Origin: Deltaproteobacteria bacterium
GTDB lineage: Bacteria; Myxococcota_A; Polyangia; Polyangiales; JADJMO01
Length of the DNA: 64,000 nucleotides
Reading direction: 5' to 3'
NCBI GenBank assembly: GCA_025363655.1
Contig: JANYDK010000036.1
Span: 1 to 64,000 of the forward strand
Part shown: positions 8,347 to 16,892 of the stretch, one piece after another
How the letters are laid out: every line of letters begins with the position of its first letter
Position numbering within the stretch: position 1 is the first letter of the stretch
Translations under genes and position numbers: made by a program
The notes under the pieces: generated by a model
Databases searched by the model: none
Told to the model about the DNA's origin: nothing
The model's input: the letters and a program-made list of their open reading frames with translations, nothing else

Positions 8347-9374
8347 TTTGGGCTCGCCTCCAGCGCACACGGATCCGGGCACAACCCCGACTCCTCCAAT
8401 TGGAGGGTCGAATGATGGATCTTGAAACGCGTCTTGAGCGTCGCTGTCACTCGTTGCACGAGCACCGCCTCGTACTCGTTGATCGCGAGATGTGCCGTTA
8501 GCGCGACCTCGGTCGAGCTCATCGACCAGATGTGGAGGTCGTGAACTTGTTCGACTCCCGGTTGCTCGGCGAGGAATTCGCGCACCTTGTCGGGATCGAT
8601 GTGCTCGGGCACCGCGTCCAGCGAAAGCGCGACGGACTTGCGGAGCAAGGACCACGTCCCGACGAACGTCGCAGCCGCCACGAGTAGGCTCACGACCGGG
8701 TCGAGCCACATCCAGCCCGTGAGCAACATTGCTCCGCCGGCCACGACCACTCCGAGCGCTGCGACTGCGTCGGATGCGAGGTGAAGGAACGCTGCGCGGA
8801 GGTTGACGTCGCTCTTGCTGCCGGCGACGAACAGCAGTGCAGATCCGCCATTGACGACGACGCCGATGGCCGCGATCACCATCACGGTCTTGCCCTGGAC
8901 CACGTCGGGATGTCGCAGCCGCAAGATCGCCTCCCAAGCGACACCGCCGAGCACGACGAGAAGCAACAGCGCGTTGGCGAGGGCCGACAGCACCGTGCTG
9001 CGTCGCAGGCCGTACGTGAAGCGCCGCGAAGGTTTCCGGCGTGCGAGCGCCATCGCCCCCCAGGCGAGCACGAGGCCGAGGACGTCGCTGAGGTTGTGGG
9101 CCGCATCGGCGACGAGGGCCATCGAGTGCGACGCGAGACCGTAGATGACCTCGATGACGATGAAGACCGAGTTGAGGCCCACCCCGACGAGGAAGGCGCG
9201 TCCGGTGGCTTGCGTTCCACGGTGCGCATGGTCGTGCCCACCGTGTCCGTGACTGCTGTGATCGTGGCTTTCGTGCTTGGCCTCGACATGGTCGTGAGCG
9301 GACTCGCGACCAACGAAGTCATCGTCACAGTGCCCGTGATTTTCGTCGTGATCGGTACCATGGTCATGCGGCAT
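8343..9374 (-). CDS. czcD: CDF cation-efflux transporter
   Basis: The 343-residue protein is a cation diffusion facilitator. Its N-terminus is His/Asp-rich (MPHDHGTDHDENHGH, then several DH and HGH pairs up to about residue 65). The membrane domain contains SHSMALVADAAHNLSDVLGL, with the His/Asp site that binds Zn, Cd or Co in TM2. Other TM segments follow, then a cytoplasmic C-terminal domain with HDLHIWSMSS. The ATG at 9374 overlaps the end of czcA by 11 nt. An ATG-like start 45 nt upstream is less likely. The typical role is export of Zn2+, Co2+ or Cd2+ from the cytoplasm, complementing the RND pump. Confidence 0.92.
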   Translation of the reverse strand: MPHDHGTDHDENHGHCDDDFVGRESAHDHVEAKHESHDHSSHGHGGHDHAHRGTQATGRAFLVGVGLNSVFIVIEVIYGLASHSMALVADAAHNLSDVLGLVLAWGAMALARRKPSRRFTYGLRRSTVLSALANALLLLVVLGGVAWEAILRLRHPDVVQGKTVMVIAAIGVVVNGGSALLFVAGSKSDVNLRAAFLHLASDAVAALGVVVAGGAMLLTGWMWLDPVVSLLVAAATFVGTWSLLRKSVALSLDAVPEHIDPDKVREFLAEQPGVEQVHDLHIWSMSSTEVALTAHLAINEYEAVLVQRVTATLKTRFKIHHSTLQLEESGLCPDPCALEASPK

Positions 9375-12300
9375 TGGAGCGTCCCACTTCTTTCGTAGGC
9401 TGCGGGCGGTGGCGAGCACCGCCGAGCGCGGCGTAAATTACGGGAAGAACGAGAAGTGTCAGCAACGTGGCGCTGATCAAGCCGCCGATGACCACCGTGG
9501 CGAGTGGCCGCTGCACCTCGCTGCCCGGCGCAGTCGACATCGCCATCGGCAAAAAGCCGAGTGAGGCGACCAAGGCGGTCATCAACACCGGGCGGAGTCG
9601 TCCCTCTGCCGCGCGACGTATTGCCTCGATGTGCTCGACGCCTTCTTGCTCGAGATGTCGCGCGAACGAGACGAGCACGAGCCCGTTGAGCACAGCCAGC
9701 CCGAAGAGCGCGATGAAGCCGATCCCGGCGGGGATGGAGAATGGAATACGTGTGACCGCGAGCGCGACGACGCCGCCAATGACCGCGAACGGTACGTTGA
9801 GGAAGATGATCGCTGCGCTTCGCGCCGAGCGAAACGCCATCCAGAGGAGGAGGCCGATCATCGCCAAGGCGATCGGCACCACGAAGAGCAGCCGCTCCTT
9901 CGCCTCGAGATAATGCTGGTACTGGCCGCCCCACTCGACGCGATACCCAATCGGAAGCGTCACCGCGCGCTGGACTGCTGCTTGGCTCTCGCGGACTACC
10001 GAGGCCAGGTCGCGACCCTGGACGTTGAACTCCACGGTCAGCCGACGCGACTGGCTCGATCGCGCAACTTCGGCCGGCCCGTCGACGAAGTCGAGCGCCG
10101 CGACGTCCCCGAGCGGCACGATCTGCCCGCTGACCGACTTCAGCGGCAATCCGAGGAGCACATCGAGATCGTCCTTGAAGCCGTGCAGCGTCTTCACGAC
10201 GATCCCGAAGCGCCTCTCGCCTTCGAGCACCACGCCGGTCGGAAAGCCGACGGCCATCGTCTGCGTGAGCTGATTGACGTCGGCGATCGAAAGTCCGTAG
10301 CGCGCGAGCTTGGCGCGATCGGGAGTCACGCGGAGGTACTTCAACCCCGCGACCTGCTCGACGCGCAGATCGGCCACGCCGGGAATGCCACGGATCGCCG
10401 ATGCGATCTTCTCACCGAGGTCCGCGAGCTGTTCGAGATCCGTGCCATACACGAGAATGCCGACGTCCGAGCGAATCCCTGCGACGAGCTCGTTGGTGCG
10501 CATCTCGATCGGCTGTGACATCGACCCGGAGATCTCCGGCACGGCCTCGTCGACCGCGGCCATGATGTCGGCGCCGAGCGATTCCTTGCTGACGCCGGCA
10601 GGCCACTTGGCAGGGTCTTCGAGCACGATGTAGATGTCGCTCGCCTCGATGCCCATCGGGTCGGTCGCGATCTCCGGCGAACCGGTGCGTGACACGACCG
10701 ATTTCACCTCGGGGAACTTCCGCACCACTCGCTCGACCCGGAGCGCCGTGTCGACCGATTCGCTGAGGGACGCCGCAGGCAGTCGCCTGGCCTCGATGAG
10801 TAGATCGCCTTCGTCGAGCTGCGGGACGAACTCGGCTCCGAGGTGCGTGAAGAGCGCGATCGTGCCCGCGAGCGCAGCGATGGTGAGCGTCACCGTCAGC
10901 CGCTTCCACGAGAGCGCGCCGCGCAGCATCGGGGCGTAGGCACGCTCAGCGAGACGCAGCAGGATGGTCTCGTGCGTCACGCGCTTCGGCCGCACGAGAT
11001 AGCTCGTCAGCACCGGCACGACCGTCAGCGACAGGATGAATGCGCCCCCGAGCGCCAGAAGCACCGTCGTCGCCATCGGCCGGAAGAGCTTTCCCTCGAG
11101 CCCACCGAGCGCGAGGATCGGTAGGTAGACGATGGCGATGATCGCTTCGCCGAATACGCTGGCCGCGCGTACCTCCATCGTTGCCTCGCGCACGACGTCG
11201 GTGCGCTCGTCGGCCGTCAGGTCTCTGCCCAGCGAACCCCGGCGCTCGGCGAGTCGCCGAACCGCGTTTTCGACGATGATCACGGCGCCGTCGACCAGCA
11301 GACCGAAGTCGATCGCGCCGAGGCTCATCAAGTTGCCGGATGCACCCGTCGCGTTCATCACCAGGACGGCGAAGAGGAGCGAGAGTGGAATCGTCACTGC
11401 CACGACGATGCCGGCGCGCACGTCTCCGAGGAGCAAGACGAGGATGACGATCACCAGCGCCGCGCCTTCGAGGAGGTTCTTTTCGACGGTGTGTACCGTC
11501 CGATCGACGAGGATGGAGCGGTCGTAGAAGGGCTCCAGCGTCGTCCCCGGCGGCAAGGTCGGCGCAATGGCCGTCAGCTTCTCCTTGAGCGCAATCGTCA
11601 CTGCGCGAGCGTTCTCGCCCATCAGCATCAATCCGACGCCGATGACTGCCTCGCCCCGACCATCGACGGTCGCCGCACCGCGTCTCAGCCGCGCGCCGAA
11701 TTGGACGTCGGCGACGGTCGCGATCGTGATCGGCACGCCCTGCGGCGTCGCACCGATGACCACCTGCCGGAGGTCGTCGAGGCTCGTGACCAGGCCCTTC
11801 GTGCCAATCACGAAGTGCTCGTCATGATGTTCGATGTATCCGCCGCCTGCATTCGCGTTCGACGTTTCGAGCGCTCTCACCACCTCGGCGACCGAAATTC
11901 CCGCGGCCTGCAGTCTCTTCGGATCGAGCACGACTTGGTACTGACGGTCTTCGCCGCCAAAGCTGTTCACCTCGACGATGCCCGGCACCATGCGTAGCTG
12001 GGGCGCGATCACCCAGTCGAGGAGCTCCTCGATCTGCATGAGCGTCATCGAGTCGTTGCGCACGACGAACTGGAAGATCTCGCCGAGCCCAGTCGTGATC
12101 GGTCCCATCTCGGGCTTGCCATAGCGCTCGGGGATTGCGTCCTGCGCCTCGCGCAACTTCTCGCCCACGAGCTGTCTCGCGAGATAGATGTCGGTGCCGT
12201 CGGCGAACACCAAGGTCACCACCGAAAGGCCGTATTTCGAGATCGACCGCACTTCCGTCATCTTCGGCGTGCCGGCCATCGCGCGCTCGACCGGGACGGT

Positions 12301-12501
12301 GACGTACTGCTCGATCTCGATCGGCGAGAGGGCAGGCGCGGCGGTGATCACCTGCACCTGGATGTTGGTGACGTCGGGTACTGCATCGACGGGCAAGGAC
12401 CTCGCAGCGCGGATGCCGGCGACGATGAAGATCAGCGTCGCGAAGACGACGATCGGTCGATTGCGGAGCGACCAGCTGACGATGAAAGCGAGGAGGCTCA
12501 T
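9364..12501 (-). CDS. czcA: Heavy-metal RND efflux pump, inner-membrane subunit
   Basis: The 1045-residue protein has the full HME-RND layout: TM1, a periplasmic porter domain, TM2-6, a second porter domain, TM7-12. The TM4 motif GAIDFGLLVDGAVIIVEN carries the proton-relay acids in the DFGxxVDG form typical of Zn/Co/Cd (Czc/Cnr) pumps rather than Cu/Ag (Cus) pumps. The conserved start SLPVDAVPDVTNIQVQV is also present. Length matches the family. It is encoded directly after czcB (2-nt gap) and overlaps the CDF gene. No czcC-type outer-membrane factor is adjacent, so it may use one encoded elsewhere, possibly that at 23638. Confidence 0.95.
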   Translation of the reverse strand: MSLLAFIVSWSLRNRPIVVFATLIFIVAGIRAARSLPVDAVPDVTNIQVQVITAAPALSPIEIEQYVTVPVERAMAGTPKMTEVRSISKYGLSVVTLVFADGTDIYLARQLVGEKLREAQDAIPERYGKPEMGPITTGLGEIFQFVVRNDSMTLMQIEELLDWVIAPQLRMVPGIVEVNSFGGEDRQYQVVLDPKRLQAAGISVAEVVRALETSNANAGGGYIEHHDEHFVIGTKGLVTSLDDLRQVVIGATPQGVPITIATVADVQFGARLRRGAATVDGRGEAVIGVGLMLMGENARAVTIALKEKLTAIAPTLPPGTTLEPFYDRSILVDRTVHTVEKNLLEGAALVIVILVLLLGDVRAGIVVAVTIPLSLLFAVLVMNATGASGNLMSLGAIDFGLLVDGAVIIVENAVRRLAERRGSLGRDLTADERTDVVREATMEVRAASVFGEAIIAIVYLPILALGGLEGKLFRPMATTVLLALGGAFILSLTVVPVLTSYLVRPKRVTHETILLRLAERAYAPMLRGALSWKRLTVTLTIAALAGTIALFTHLGAEFVPQLDEGDLLIEARRLPAASLSESVDTALRVERVVRKFPEVKSVVSRTGSPEIATDPMGIEASDIYIVLEDPAKWPAGVSKESLGADIMAAVDEAVPEISGSMSQPIEMRTNELVAGIRSDVGILVYGTDLEQLADLGEKIASAIRGIPGVADLRVEQVAGLKYLRVTPDRAKLARYGLSIADVNQLTQTMAVGFPTGVVLEGERRFGIVVKTLHGFKDDLDVLLGLPLKSVSGQIVPLGDVAALDFVDGPAEVARSSQSRRLTVEFNVQGRDLASVVRESQAAVQRAVTLPIGYRVEWGGQYQHYLEAKERLLFVVPIALAMIGLLLWMAFRSARSAAIIFLNVPFAVIGGVVALAVTRIPFSIPAGIGFIALFGLAVLNGLVLVSFARHLEQEGVEHIEAIRRAAEGRLRPVLMTALVASLGFLPMAMSTAPGSEVQRPLATVVIGGLISATLLTLLVLPVIYAALGGARHRPQPTKEVGRSNAA

Positions 12502-12503
12502 CG

Positions 12504-13736
12504 CTAGTCCTCCGCCATCGTGCTCTTGAGCGCGACGCTCTTGAGCGTGAAGACGCCCTCGACGACGACCAGCTCGCCGGCACGCAGACCTTTGACGATT
12601 TCGACTGTGCCTTGCGCGGCGCCGCCGAGCACCACGTCGTGCATCTCGAAATCGCCGTCCGGCTCCCGGACGAAGACGACCGACTTGCCAGCGATCTCGG
12701 TGATCGCCGAACGCGGTACGACGAGCACTGGCGGCGCAGACGGCGTGGGATCGTCGACCGCGACCGCGGCGGTCCCGAAGAGACCGATACGGAGCATGTC
12801 CGCGCGATTCTGCAGGACGATGCGCGCGGTCAGCGTGCGGGCGATGGGGTCGACTTCGCGCCCGACGTCGACCACGTTCCCGACGAAGACCTCTTTGGGA
12901 TACGCGTTGAGCACCACTTCGGTCTTCGCTCCCACCGCAATGTGGCCGAGGTCCTTCTCGAAGATTCGGGCGAGAAACCAGACTTCCGACAGGTCGACGA
13001 TTGCGCCGATCGCCTGGTCGGCCGTCACGGGCTGTCCCACGACGGCATGGCGACTGAGGACGAAGCCGGCCAGCGGCGCTTGCAACGAGAGGAGTCCAGG
13101 GCCTGCTCCGGCGCCGCCGCCGAGCGCGGCGAGCTGAGAGCCGAAGCCATCGGCCTCCGCCTGCGTGATCTCGGCGTTGGTCTTCGCATCGAGATATTCG
13201 CGCTGCGAAGTCGCGTGCGCTGCGAGCAGCTCGGCTTCACGGCGCTCGGTCACCTTCGCGGCCTTCGCGCGGGTAATGGCTTCGAGGTACGCCGCTCGCA
13301 ACTTTCCAAGCTCTGGGATCCGCACGACGGCGAGGACGTCACCTTTCTTGACGAAGGTCCCTTCTTTGAAGTCGACGCGCTCGAGACGTCCAGCAATCGG
13401 GGACGACACGCGCGAGCTGCGATCGGGATTGACCGAGACCTCGCCAGGGAGCGCGAGCACGGCAGCGAGCCTCTGCGCCGTCACCGGCTCAGTGCGTATC
13501 TTCGCGTCGACCACGACGCTTTCCGGCAGCTTGATCCGCCGGATGATTCCGCTGTGCTCTTCCTCATCGACGTGCGAACTGGTCGAGCTCGACGTGGATG
13601 TGGAGGGGGACGGCTCGTTGCGCCCAGAGCCACCACGTGGGCACGCGAGGAGGCCAGCCGCGCCGAGCGCGACCGCCAACATGGCGATGCAGGTCGATGC
13701 ACGCGAACGTGCACCGACGGAAAGGTCCGTCTTCAT
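12504..13736 (-). CDS. czcB: Heavy-metal RND pump, membrane-fusion adaptor
   Basis: The 410-residue lipoprotein has a signal peptide ending LLAC (about residue 32), a Ser/Thr-rich spacer with a short His/Glu patch (HVDEEEHSG), then the periplasmic adaptor domains. The lipoyl/barrel-sandwich half SPIAGRLERVDFKEGTFVKKG is followed by an alpha-hairpin (about 150-200, LRAAYLEAITRAKAAKVTERR), the second lipoyl half LQAPLAGFVLSR, and beta-barrel and membrane-proximal domains. It links the inner-membrane pump to an outer-membrane channel. It is the start of a tight czcBA-czcD-transporter operon, preceded by a small Cys-rich protein gene. Confidence 0.93.
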   Translation of the reverse strand: MKTDLSVGARSRASTCIAMLAVALGAAGLLACPRGGSGRNEPSPSTSTSSSTSSHVDEEEHSGIIRRIKLPESVVVDAKIRTEPVTAQRLAAVLALPGEVSVNPDRSSRVSSPIAGRLERVDFKEGTFVKKGDVLAVVRIPELGKLRAAYLEAITRAKAAKVTERREAELLAAHATSQREYLDAKTNAEITQAEADGFGSQLAALGGGAGAGPGLLSLQAPLAGFVLSRHAVVGQPVTADQAIGAIVDLSEVWFLARIFEKDLGHIAVGAKTEVVLNAYPKEVFVGNVVDVGREVDPIARTLTARIVLQNRADMLRIGLFGTAAVAVDDPTPSAPPVLVVPRSAITEIAGKSVVFVREPDGDFEMHDVVLGGAAQGTVEIVKGLRAGELVVVEGVFTLKSVALKSTMAED

Positions 13737-13819
13737 TTCGTCTCCTCGGATCGGCGTCTCGAGACGCCATTCGCTCGCGACTCGGAGTCACGGCCTGGGA
13801 GTGCCGCGAGCGAGTCGGC

Positions 13820-14212
13820 CTAGGCGGAGAGCGCGAGCGTTCGAGGTGGCCGGAAGAGGGACGGTAGATCGGGCCCCGAAGGCGCCGACGAGGCCGCGGT
13901 GATGGTCGTCAAGAGTAGGTCGAGCGCAGCGATCGGCACCGAGGCTGTAGTCGCTGCGGGAGGTATGGTGGCGATGGCGCCATGAGCGCAGTGGCAGGAC
14001 GGGCAGCCCGGCGGGCAGTCCAAGCCTTGCTTCTCGTCGGCGCAATCCTCTCCCTTCGCCGCCGACTCACAGCAATCGGGGAAGAGCGCGTCGCTGATCA
14101 CGTGCGTGACGCCCGTCAGTTGGACGAGGACCACGATCAGGAACGCGCGCAAGAGGCGCAACGCCGCCGGGGCGTAGCGTCGTCTATGGGTGGCCCTCAC
14201 GCTCACGCGCAC
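13820..14212 (-). CDS. Small membrane protein with Cys-rich periplasmic loop
   Basis: The 130-residue product has one N-terminal hydrophobic helix (about 20-45, LRAFLIVVLVQLTGVTHVIS), then a loop with seven cysteines in about 35 residues (DCCES, EDCADE, LDCPPGCPSCHC), then a hydrophobic stretch (about 90-110). The clustered Cys and His look suited to soft-metal binding. It lies 83 bp upstream of czcB on the same strand, so it may be the first gene of the efflux operon and act as a metal sensor or buffer. The start is a GTG at 14212, inside one arm of a large inverted repeat. Confidence 0.7.
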   Translation of the reverse strand: MRVSVRATHRRRYAPAALRLLRAFLIVVLVQLTGVTHVISDALFPDCCESAAKGEDCADEKQGLDCPPGCPSCHCAHGAIATIPPAATTASVPIAALDLLLTTITAASSAPSGPDLPSLFRPPRTLALSA

Positions 14213-14262
14213 AGCCTAGCGGCTGCTGCGCCCACTGGCCAGGGAGCCGCTCGTGGCTGTGC
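14209..14262. repeat. Two-step inverted repeat between divergent genes
   Basis: An outer perfect 8-bp pair (GCACAGCC at 14209-14216 and GGCTGTGC at 14255-14262) encloses an inner perfect 7-bp pair (AGCGGCT at 14218-14224 and AGCCGCT at 14245-14251), with a 20-nt loop and a small bulge. It covers the start codon of the leftward Cys-rich gene and ends 16 bp before the MBL-like pseudogene. It could be an operator or an RNA hairpin that hides the GTG start. Confidence 0.65.
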
Positions 14263-14278
14263 TAGCCTCGGCGCCGTC

Positions 14279-15528
14279 ATGCGTGTGACTCTGCTCGGAC
14301 ACTCGTCCGTCCTGATCGAGGCGCAAGGGCGCAACATCCTCGTCGATCCGGTCTTCAGCGAGCCCTTCGGCGAAGGCACTGTAATGACCTGCCCGGCCCG
14401 AAAGGTCGAGGTCGCGAACCTGCCCATGTGCGGACGCTCGGACCGGGCACCATCGTCGAGCACGGCGGCGCGCAAATTCTCACGACGTTCGCCGACATCG
14501 ACGCGATCGAGTTCGGCGTCGTCTTCAAGGATCGTACTGGCACTTTCTGGAACGAGGTCGATACCGTCGTCACGCCGAGCACGATCGAGCTCGCCAAGAT
14601 GCACTTCGGGGACATCGATCTGCTCTTCTCGGTCTACGCGAGTCAGAATCTGGGCTTCTTCGGCTCGATGCGCGCTGGCTATCCGCTCGACATTCCGAAG
14701 CGCAATCTCTCCAACGTCCGGCAAATCGCGCCAAAGCTGCTCGTCCCAGGCTCAGCGGGTTTTCGCTTCACCGGTGCGTTGGAATGGACGAATCCGTTTC
14801 TCTTCCCGATCTCGCGCGATCACTTCCTCGCCGACCTGCAACGCGTGGCGCCCGACATCCCCGCGGTGAACGCCAATTCCGGCGACGTCTTCGAGATCGA
14901 CTCGGGAAAAGTCACTCGGTTGCCCGCCGCCTCACCGGTCGCCCGGATGATCGAAGACGACACATATTCTCATCGAGTTCGACGCCACTGCGGCGATTCC
15001 ACCGCTCGAAGATCCGAATCTGCTCGGGTACGCGCCCTCGGTCATCCAAGAAAGCGTGTCCGCCTGTTTCGAGGGGATCGAGGCGTTCCTCGGATCCGCT
15101 GGTCTGCGAGATCCGCTCGTCGAAGATCATCGAAAGCGGTCGGTGACGTACGCGCTCGCTGTGCTCTTTCCTGACGGTGTCGGGCGCTGGCTCCATGTGT
15201 TCTTCGACCAGGCCGTGCCACGCGTCGTTCGGGCCGACGGTCCCTTGCGCGACGCCCGACGCCCGCGTCCCCCATCGCATCGCGGCCTCGGTGCCGACCG
15301 CGCGCCTGCGCTATGAAAAGAGCTACTGGTACTACCGAGGCTTCTCGCGTATGGCCGAAACGGCCGTCGGTACCGCCAGCGAAGCCGCCGGCGTCACGCG
15401 CGACGTGCAAAGGTGCCCGATCTGCTCGGGTACTACCTTCATCAGCGCGCGCCCGATCGATCAATGGCGCGTTTCGAAGGCTCGACTTCCAGTTGGAGAC
15501 CTTCTTCGCGAGCCAGCGGACGGGATAG
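14279..15528 (+). pseudogene. MBL-fold (UlaG-like) hydrolase, heavily degraded
   Basis: The start is clear: MRVTLLGHSSVLIEAQGRNI, then VDPVFSEPF, the first strands of a metallo-beta-lactamase fold. After EVANLP the frame changes and the sequence resumes at GTIVEHGGAQILTTF, so the segment expected to hold the HxHxDH metal motif is missing. The later stretch FKDRTGTFWNEVDT to DVFEIDSGKVTRLPAAS is well preserved. Then come further frame jumps: HILIEFDATAAIPPLEDPN near 14970, RLRYEKSYWYYRGFSRMAE near 15310, PDLLGYYLHQRAPDRSMARF near 15420, and LDFQLETFFASQRTG at the end. With at least four frame changes and a lost active site, the gene is dead unless the assembly is poor here. Confidence 0.85.
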
Positions 15529-15652
15529 CACGGCGCCTCTGGTGTCCCGCGTCGGCGTCTTGGGGTTGCGCCGGGTGTCACGCTCGAGACCGGAGCTGCC
15601 TAGACCAATTGGAGCCGTCGAACAGACCCTCGGCCCCGAAGGAGCTCGCCCC

Positions 15653-15790
15653 ATGCGCCGAATTTTCGCCAACCTCGCCGTCGTCCTCGCCGTCCTCTCC
15701 GTTCCCAGCGTCGCGCTCGCCGCCTCGCAGGCTTCGCAAGGTTGCCACTGCGGTCCGAGTTGTCCGTGCGGCGCCGACTGCGACTGCTGA
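15653..15790 (+). CDS. Secreted Cys-rich peptide, metallothionein-like
   Basis: A 45-residue protein with an AAGGAG ribosome site starts at 15653. Residues 1-23 form a signal peptide ending VALA. The mature part is only about 22 residues and finishes with six cysteines and a histidine in CHCGPSCPCGADCDC. Such a density of thiols suggests binding of a soft metal or a disulfide-rich fold outside the cytoplasm. Its stop lies 15 nt before the GTG of the sigma-factor gene and in the same frame. No family is recognised. It could be the substrate, sensor or buffer of the system encoded next. Confidence 0.7.
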   Translation: MRRIFANLAVVLAVLSVPSVALAASQASQGCHCGPSCPCGADCDC

Positions 15791-15805
15791 AGCATCAAAG
15801 GTCAC

Positions 15806-16351
15806 GTGAACTCGACCGCCCGGGCGCAGCTCAACGAGCACATGCGCCGGCTCGCCGACGGGGATCGCTCCGCCTTCGAGCCGGTCTACGCATCGCTGTG
15901 GGCGCCCGTGCGGGCGTTTTGTTCGCGTGCGCTCACCGGCCTCGATGGCGAGGACGCAGCCCAACAAGCGCTGCTCAAGATGTTCTCTCGCGCCTCGTCG
16001 TTCGATCCAAGCGGCGACGCCTTGACCTGGGCGCTCTCCTTCGCGGCCTGGGAATGTCGAACGGTACGTCGACGTCGGGTGCGAGCACGCATCGGCGACG
16101 TCGATGCGAATGGCGCTGTGGACGCACGCGTCGATGGGAATCCGACCCCGGAGGCCGCGGTCATCGAGGCCGAGCTCGAGGCCGCGGCCCTCGAAGTGCT
16201 CGGCGCGCTCTCGGAAGCCGATCGAGCGACTCTGATGACGACCATGTGCGACGAGGTGCCTTCCGACGTCGGCGCGGCGACCTTCCGAAAGCGGCGTGAG
16301 CGAGCGATGACACGACTGCGCGAAGCCTGGAGAAAAGTTTATGGAAGCTGA
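15806..16351 (+). CDS. ECF-type RNA polymerase sigma factor
   Basis: The 181-residue protein shows sigma region 2 (about 15-85: FEPVYASLWAPVRAFCSRAL, DAAQQALLKMF, then WALSFAAWECRTVRRRR) and region 4 (about 125-178: LSEADRATLMTTMCDEVPSD, TFRKRRERAMTRLREAW). Region 4 is slightly divergent around the turn. The GTG start at 15806 has AAAGG just upstream. The gene overlaps the next by 11 nt, the arrangement usual for an ECF sigma and its membrane anti-sigma. It probably drives this operon, but no repeated promoter motif could be fixed by eye. Confidence 0.8.
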   Translation: MNSTARAQLNEHMRRLADGDRSAFEPVYASLWAPVRAFCSRALTGLDGEDAAQQALLKMFSRASSFDPSGDALTWALSFAAWECRTVRRRRVRARIGDVDANGAVDARVDGNPTPEAAVIEAELEAAALEVLGALSEADRATLMTTMCDEVPSDVGAATFRKRRERAMTRLREAWRKVYGS

Positions 16352-16892
16352 CGTCGACGTGGCAAAAGAAGGAGCCCGGCGCGCCTACGAACGAGGCCGC
16401 GTGCGTGATGCGCTCGTCGGAATCCTGCCGATCGCCGTGATCATCGTGCTCGCGGGCTTCGTCGATCGCACCTGGACGCCGGTGATTTTCGCCGGACCAC
16501 CGCTCTTGGTGGTGACAGCGGTCTTGCTTTGGCGTGGTCGACACTTCGGACGCGCAGTGCTCCCGGGCGTCGCCGCCGGCGTAGTTCCGTTCGTCGCGAT
16601 GCAGATCGCGCGTGCGACCGGTCATGCGTGCGCGGGTTCTGCGTGCTACTCGGTGTGCGTGCCGGCGTGCGTGATCGGTGGCTCGTTGGCCGGTGTGTTA
16701 CTTGCGCAAATGGCGAAGCGCTCCACCGCACCTCTCACCTCGTGGGGTGCCGGTGGGGTCGTCGCTGCGCTCACGGGGGCGCTCGGTTGTGCATGTGTCG
16801 GCACCTTCGGCGTGCTCGGCCTCCTCGTCGGCTTGTTGGTTGGCTCGGCGCCGCTGGTGCTCTTGCAGTCGCGCGGACGCGTACAGCGATGA
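16341..16892 (+). CDS. Polytopic membrane protein, possible anti-sigma partner
   Basis: The 183-residue product has a charged N-terminal cytoplasmic segment (about 1-25) followed by five or six hydrophobic helices, for example LPIAVIIVLAGFVD, VIFAGPPLLVVTAVLLW and LGCACVGTFGVLGLLVGLLV. Cysteines cluster near membrane edges: CAGSACYSVCVPAC (about 97-112) and GCAC (about 150). It starts within the sigma gene and its stop overlaps the next start (ATGA). Position suggests an anti-sigma factor that senses thiol state or metal, but there is no zinc-binding ZAS motif and no sequence family is recognised, so this role is inference. Confidence 0.7.
   Translation: MEADVDVAKEGARRAYERGRVRDALVGILPIAVIIVLAGFVDRTWTPVIFAGPPLLVVTAVLLWRGRHFGRAVLPGVAAGVVPFVAMQIARATGHACAGSACYSVCVPACVIGGSLAGVLLAQMAKRSTAPLTSWGAGGVVAALTGALGCACVGTFGVLGLLVGLLVGSAPLVLLQSRGRVQR

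Noticed and set aside
15788-15806. TGA after the Cys-rich peptide as a third selenocysteine codon
   Set aside because: The sigma-factor gene lies in the same frame and a GGUC occurs 12 nt later, but no stem flanks it, and the sigma gene has its own GTG with AAAGG. It is a normal stop.
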